Positions 60,026-64,000 of a stretch of DNA of 64,000 nt are shown piece after piece. Under the pieces are notes generated by a model that searched no databases, was not told the DNA's origin, and saw only the letters and a list, made by a program, of their open reading frames with translations. Position numbers and translations under genes: made by a program. Location: the NCBI GenBank assembly GCA_029224185.1, contig CM055191.1:23444991-23508990 (forward strand), read 5' to 3'. Positions within the stretch are counted from its first letter, which is position 1; each line of letters begins with the position of its first letter. Source of the stretch: Karalla daura (Eukaryota > Chordata > Actinopteri > Chaetodontiformes > Leiognathidae).

Positions 60026-60228
60026 ACAGCATCACAGGGCAGGTAATACACCCTAGACAGGTCTCCAGTCACATTCAGGGCACAGACAGTATTCATTCTT
60101 AGTCTTACACCTAGGGCAGTTTGAGAAAACTTGAAACTTGAAAAAACTTTTAATGTAGCTTTTTGGACTGTGGGAGGAAAACCAGGGTCACAGAGGGAGA
60201 ACATTCAAGCTCCACCCAGAAATGGCAC
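60026..60228 (-). repeat. L2-like teleost repeat, fullest copy
   Basis: ATCACAGGGCAGGTAATACA, CCCTAGACAGGTCTCCAGTC, CTTACACCTAGGGCAGTTTG, TTTTTGGACTGTGGGAGG and GGGAGAACATTCAAGCTCCA are the complement of the consensus order of the fish L2/SINE-like repeat. Best preserved copy in the window. A small GAAACTTGAAA duplication sits at about 60129-60145. Confidence 0.75.
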
Positions 60229-61246
60229 GTACACAAAACGTGTAACCTGAGGCCAACAACACTTCCTATTACAAATCATGATATCAGAGTAAATCTCTTG
60301 GGATGTGCCATCTCTTTCTTACAGGGGTCCCAAATGCAAAGCTCACCCCAGTGGATGACAAAGCAGTGCATGGGAAAAAAAAAAAAAAAGTCACAGACCA
60401 CAACAAGCAAAGCGGCACTGATTTGTTGAGGGGAGTCCTCTGGTTCTGCCCCTGCTGGGGATTGAACAGATAATTATACAACAGACAAACCACTGGTCCA
60501 TTTTCAGATAGCTTTCCTACGGAACATGATGGACAAATAATTGGACGATACGTCGTGTACACACACATGACCCTGAGAGCACAGGCCTGATGATGGAGCT
60601 GGTGGCACGTGTGAAGAGAAATGCAGACGTCCTTGCAGGATCAGAGGACGAGGGATTCTTATTCCACCCAGACCACAGAAATCGTCTTGACAATTGGTTC
60701 ATTTCCATTGACCTGAGAGGTACTTAATTCCACATCCTTTTCATTCTGAGGCAAGGGGAATATATGTGCTTCTTCTTCCAGGTACAATACCTATACAATT
60801 GGCTACCACTGAGCTATTACTTGGCTCTGTGCACTTTCCTCAAGTGCATTGGAGGACATCTACAGGGGGAGTTGGTTCTGCTCTACTAAGACATGCTAAT
60901 CTTAACTGACCCCACCCAAGGGAAAGTTCCATAATAAGCAAAGCAGCTAAAAATCAGGGCCTAGTTTGTGGTCTTGAGGTTGCTGTGTTTAAAGATCATA
61001 GTCAAATTTAACCTGAGAGAGACTAAAGATGCAGAAAAATGCAAGAAATTTACTGATGCAGGGCATGGACATCTAAAGTAATGGTTGCTATGCTGCAAAG
61101 TCAGCTTTACTTAGTTATGAAGCATTACAGATGGAGAGATGGAGGAGCTATGGTAAATTGTGGTAGTCAGTTGTGTTTTTGAGTTTAGAGTTTATCACTG
61201 TTTATCAGTGTTTGGTGGACTGCAGCCAGATTAGCTTTGTTTACTG

Positions 61247-61247
<1 letters not shown>
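60229..61247. other. Non-coding, nothing firm
   Basis: A tract at about 60374-60388. GCTGGGGATTGAACAGATAA near 60457 resembles a repeat end, not a tRNA. Confidence 0.4.

Positions 61248-61279
<32 letters not shown>
61248..61279. repeat. Poly-C tract
   Basis: 32 consecutive C. Quadruplex-capable on the minus strand. Confidence 0.95.
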
Positions 61280-61280
<1 letters not shown>

Positions 61281-61984
61281 CCTTTTAACACAGTATCTTG
61301 AAGAAGCATGGTAAACTATGAACACTACAAGAACTTGTATAAACTGCTCAACCTTATGGTAACCTGTCTCTAACAAGTGCTGTAGCCTTACTGAAATTCC
61401 AATCTCAGACAGGGGACATTGACCTTATTAAAAAAGAAGCCTGCTTTTTATGCTTTTTGGCATATGGAGGCATAAGGCCTATAAACAGTGTGACATAGTG
61501 ACACCACAAGTGTTAAACACTTTGCTCCATTGCTAACAAACAGACATGATGCAGCAACAGCGATGGCTCAGAGCAGCCAACACAGTTCCACGGTGTGTGC
61601 AGCCTGACTGCTGAAAATAGCCCTGACCCCTCCACAACAGTCACATCAGACATCAGAGCAGTGTACTGGTATTCCAGTCCCCCTCCCTCTGGTGTTAGGC
61701 CAGCGCCGTGAGTAACACTGTGGAATGGGATCACCCAGAAAGGTCAGGACTGTTCCTACAGGAGTGCACAGTATTCTCCTGCCCTCAGACCACGGGCCAG
61801 ATCTACCACAAGGTGCTATCCATTGAGAGAGCAGAGGAGTGAGAAGAGTAGTATATGTGCACTGCCACCCTTACCGGACTCACTGACTCACACACTTAAG
61901 AAACAAAAAATAGTATCTGACTTGCTCTTTTTTTAAAATTATTATTATTATTATTTTTTTACTATTTACGCATTCATCTTTTTT
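61280..61984. other. Intergenic with a short (ATT)n run
   Basis: ATTATTATTATTATT at about 61939-61955. No gene. Confidence 0.4.
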
Positions 61985-62130
61985 CTCAAAATGCATTTAA
62001 CCCAATGGTATCACAGGGGGTCTGCTGAATCCCATCCCAGTACACATGTGGTGAGAGGCAGGTAATGCAACCTGTACAGGCTGTCACACACACACCCACC
62101 CACACCCACACACTGGTCATTGGAAGGTCA
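61985..62130 (-). repeat. L2-like teleost repeat fragment
   Basis: GGTCTGCTGAATCCCATCCC, GGTGAGAGGCAGGTAATGCA and ACCTGTACAGGCTGTCACAC are the complement of the ...GGGATAGGCTCCAG end of the fish L2-like repeat. A CA/CCCA microsatellite has grown inside (62085-62115). Confidence 0.55.
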
Positions 62131-62234
62131 TTGTGGCAGCATACAGGAATGAGCTAAACATTAATTCCTAATTGTTATGCATTTACGTACATGTGCACAT
62201 GTGTACACACACCAGCACACATTTAATTAGCTGT

Positions 62235-62256
62235 ATTATATATATATATATATATA
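62235..62256. repeat. (TA)n microsatellite
   Basis: About 11 TA units. Confidence 0.9.
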
Positions 62257-62385
62257 ATTTGCTGTTTTGGAAAAACTAACATAACTAACTTTCCAAGACA
62301 ACGTACTCTTAATACACCAAAATCCTATCTGGTATTCCACATCCACATGACAAAATTTACAACTCTTTTAGATTTTTAGATGGCT

Positions 62386-62392
62386 ATGTATG

Positions 62393-62484
<92 letters not shown>

Positions 62485-62502
62485 CACACATATATATATA
62501 TA
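62386..62502. repeat. Compound (TA)n(GA)n(CA)n(TA)n microsatellite
   Basis: TATG then TA to 62438, GA with one GC to 62482, CA to 62490, TA to 62502. A further TA run lies at 62695-62712. Confidence 0.97.
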
Positions 62503-62628
62503 CCATTATAAACATTGACGGGATAGTGGGTCAGAGCTAGAGCAGCCACTGGTCATGGGAGGGCTTCCCTGGGGGGGTTGGGGGGCCAGGTGATGCACCA
62601 GCCACTGATGCAGCCACTCACTATCCCG

Positions 62629-62671
62629 GTCCATATATTCGGGAGTTTGGTCCATATATTCAGGGATTAAT
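62629..62671. repeat. Short tandem duplication
   Basis: GGTCCATATATTCGGGAGTTT is followed by GGTCCATATATTCAGGGATTA, a 21-base unit repeated twice. Confidence 0.8.
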
Positions 62672-62859
62672 TTCCTGAATGGCATGCCATAATGTATATA
62701 TATATATATATAATAGTGAACTTTTCTATTATCTTTTCCCCGAACACAGTTCTCCTGTTATTCTGTTTTACTTGGATTGTGCTGCATCCCCTCCCTGTCC
62801 ATCACACAGAAGAACAAAGAGGGGTGGGGGGAAAGAGTGTGTCAAGTTGCTACTAATGG

Positions 62860-63075
62860 ACCATTAGCTTAAATAATTCCCATTTAATACTTGATTAATC
62901 AAGCTCGGAGCATCGGGTGTTGTGTTTTGGAGGAGGCTCACTCACTGTGTTTCCATATTGAGCAGAAAACGAGTGCGAGAAACGAGCCAGCACCTTTTTT
63001 TTTTGGTTCATAGATTAAAGCCATTACAATCAATCACCCTGATTAATCAAATCTGCAGCATGTTTTGATAGAAGC
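62860..63075. promoter_or_regulatory. Candidate conserved enhancer with two TGATTAATCA palindromes
   Basis: CTTGATTAATCAAG (62890-62903) is a perfect 14-bp palindrome. Its core TGATTAATCA recurs at 63040-63049. The core fuses two GATTA sites, as bound by paired-type and TALE homeodomain proteins. Further sites CCATTAGC, TAGATTAAAGCC and CAATCAATCACC lie between and around. Unique sequence. Regulatory role inferred. Confidence 0.45.
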
Positions 63076-64000
63076 ATACCACCAGAGTAGAATTAGCTTG
63101 TTGTCTTTTGGCAGACAACAAAACATTACGTCAATACCTTATGAATCAGTGAATAATACAATTAAATGTATATTAAACCTGCCATATGTTAAGACATGTA
63201 TGCATTCTGTACACCTAGTAGTTTTATACATACATAGAACTGCTACTTTGATTTGCTACTTTAATTTGTAATGCAGTTTGCATGTTATATAAAGATGATG
63301 TCTCCGTTTGACTAAACTTGCATGCCTGCAGTGATGCTAATAGTTTGTTTAGGTTTCATGCAGTTTGAAAGGGAGGCATAACAATGTAGAGTATGTGCCC
63401 TGTATGAATGTCATGTTTGCCAGAATGGCAGCTTTTGATAAATGTTGCACTGTGCTGCCCTGAGCAAGGTTAGTATGGCAGGGAATGGCTACAACACAAT
63501 TTCTCTGTTCATCGAGCTGGCCTGAGCAGGTCCAATTGATGTTCCCAGGCTTGTGCCATGTACAGGGCATTGGAATTTCAATAAAGCGGCGTTTCCTGGA
63601 GTCATACAGAATAAGGGGCAGGGGATCTGTCAAATAAACTCAAATCTCTGTCTCTACTGAGACTCTTTGAGCTTTCTACAGAATCATGGATCAAAAATGT
63701 CTTAGTATCAAACAAAAAGAATACTATTTTAAAATCTATAAAAATGAATGAATCTATTGATCCCGACACGTACATATCACCACCAGTCTGCTCTGTAATC
63801 TGTAATCTGATATTACAGTGTTTCCAACATTCATCACTAGGTTGCAGAGAAGTAAACGCACTATCCCAGAGACTGACACGCGTTCGCATACGTAGGTAGA
63901 TACCTTACTAAACAGCAACGCACTCCCCATTAAGACGCTAATCTGCCTCCGTCATTAAAGTGTCTGGTTGGTAGTGAGAGTGCAGGGTGAGATAAAGCAA
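63076..64000. other. Non-coding to window end
   Basis: 63420-63600 is unique and GC-balanced and could be a conserved block. CCATTAAGACGCTAATCTGC near 63928 is similar in style. No repeat family or gene recognised. Confidence 0.35.

Overview
The window looks like a non-coding, gene-poor stretch of a ray-finned fish (probably percomorph teleost) nuclear genome. This rests on four things: very many CA/GT, CT, ATCT and ATCC microsatellites; a 5'-truncated Rex3-type (RTE) retrotransposon with an ATGG tail at about 48.1-48.5 kb; several decayed copies of repeats I know as common in teleosts; and no reading frame that looks like a host exon series. The longest open frames (150-180 codons) are low-complexity, have poor starts, or lie in repeats. 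I found no rRNA, tRNA, CRISPR array or bacterial-type operon.

The only convincing protein-coding signals are remains of mobile elements. At 52.77-53.10 kb a 109-codon open frame carries a THAP-type C2CH zinc finger with all four ligands at proper spacing, but it ends before the domain does. At 16.14-16.31 kb is a stop-interrupted Myb/SANT-like (trihelix) DNA-binding domain, with a more decayed relative at 30.96-31.17 kb. At 39.07-39.19 kb is a frameshifted MADF-type domain. At 48.06-48.53 kb (minus strand) is the C-terminal end of a Rex3 reverse transcriptase. All these domains are known from host transcription factors and from DNA transposons, but no catalytic transposase was seen beside them.

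Layout. 0-7 kb: decayed L2-like and other repeats and a double GT microsatellite. 8-15 kb: few repeats, with blocks rich in TAATTA/AATTACC sites at 12.3-14.7 kb that look like conserved non-coding enhancers. 16-17.2 kb: a repeat cluster with the Myb/SANT relic. 17.4-21.4 kb: more enhancer-like blocks beside a CT tract. 22-34 kb: microsatellites, homopolymer C tracts and dispersed repeats. 35-46 kb: short enhancer-like blocks between repeats. 46-50 kb: a long dispersed repeat and the Rex3 relic. 51.7-54.2 kb: an enhancer-like block and the THAP relic. 55.7-55.9 kb: a 262-bp ATCT array. 59-62.7 kb: repeats and compound microsatellites. 62.9-63.1 kb: a block with two palindromic TGATTAATCA sites.

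The best biological reading is a regulatory gene desert or very large intron near a developmental gene. That is inference from motif clustering and composition. Only alignment to other fish genomes can confirm it. The regulatory calls are therefore low to moderate confidence, while the microsatellites and transposon relics are directly visible.
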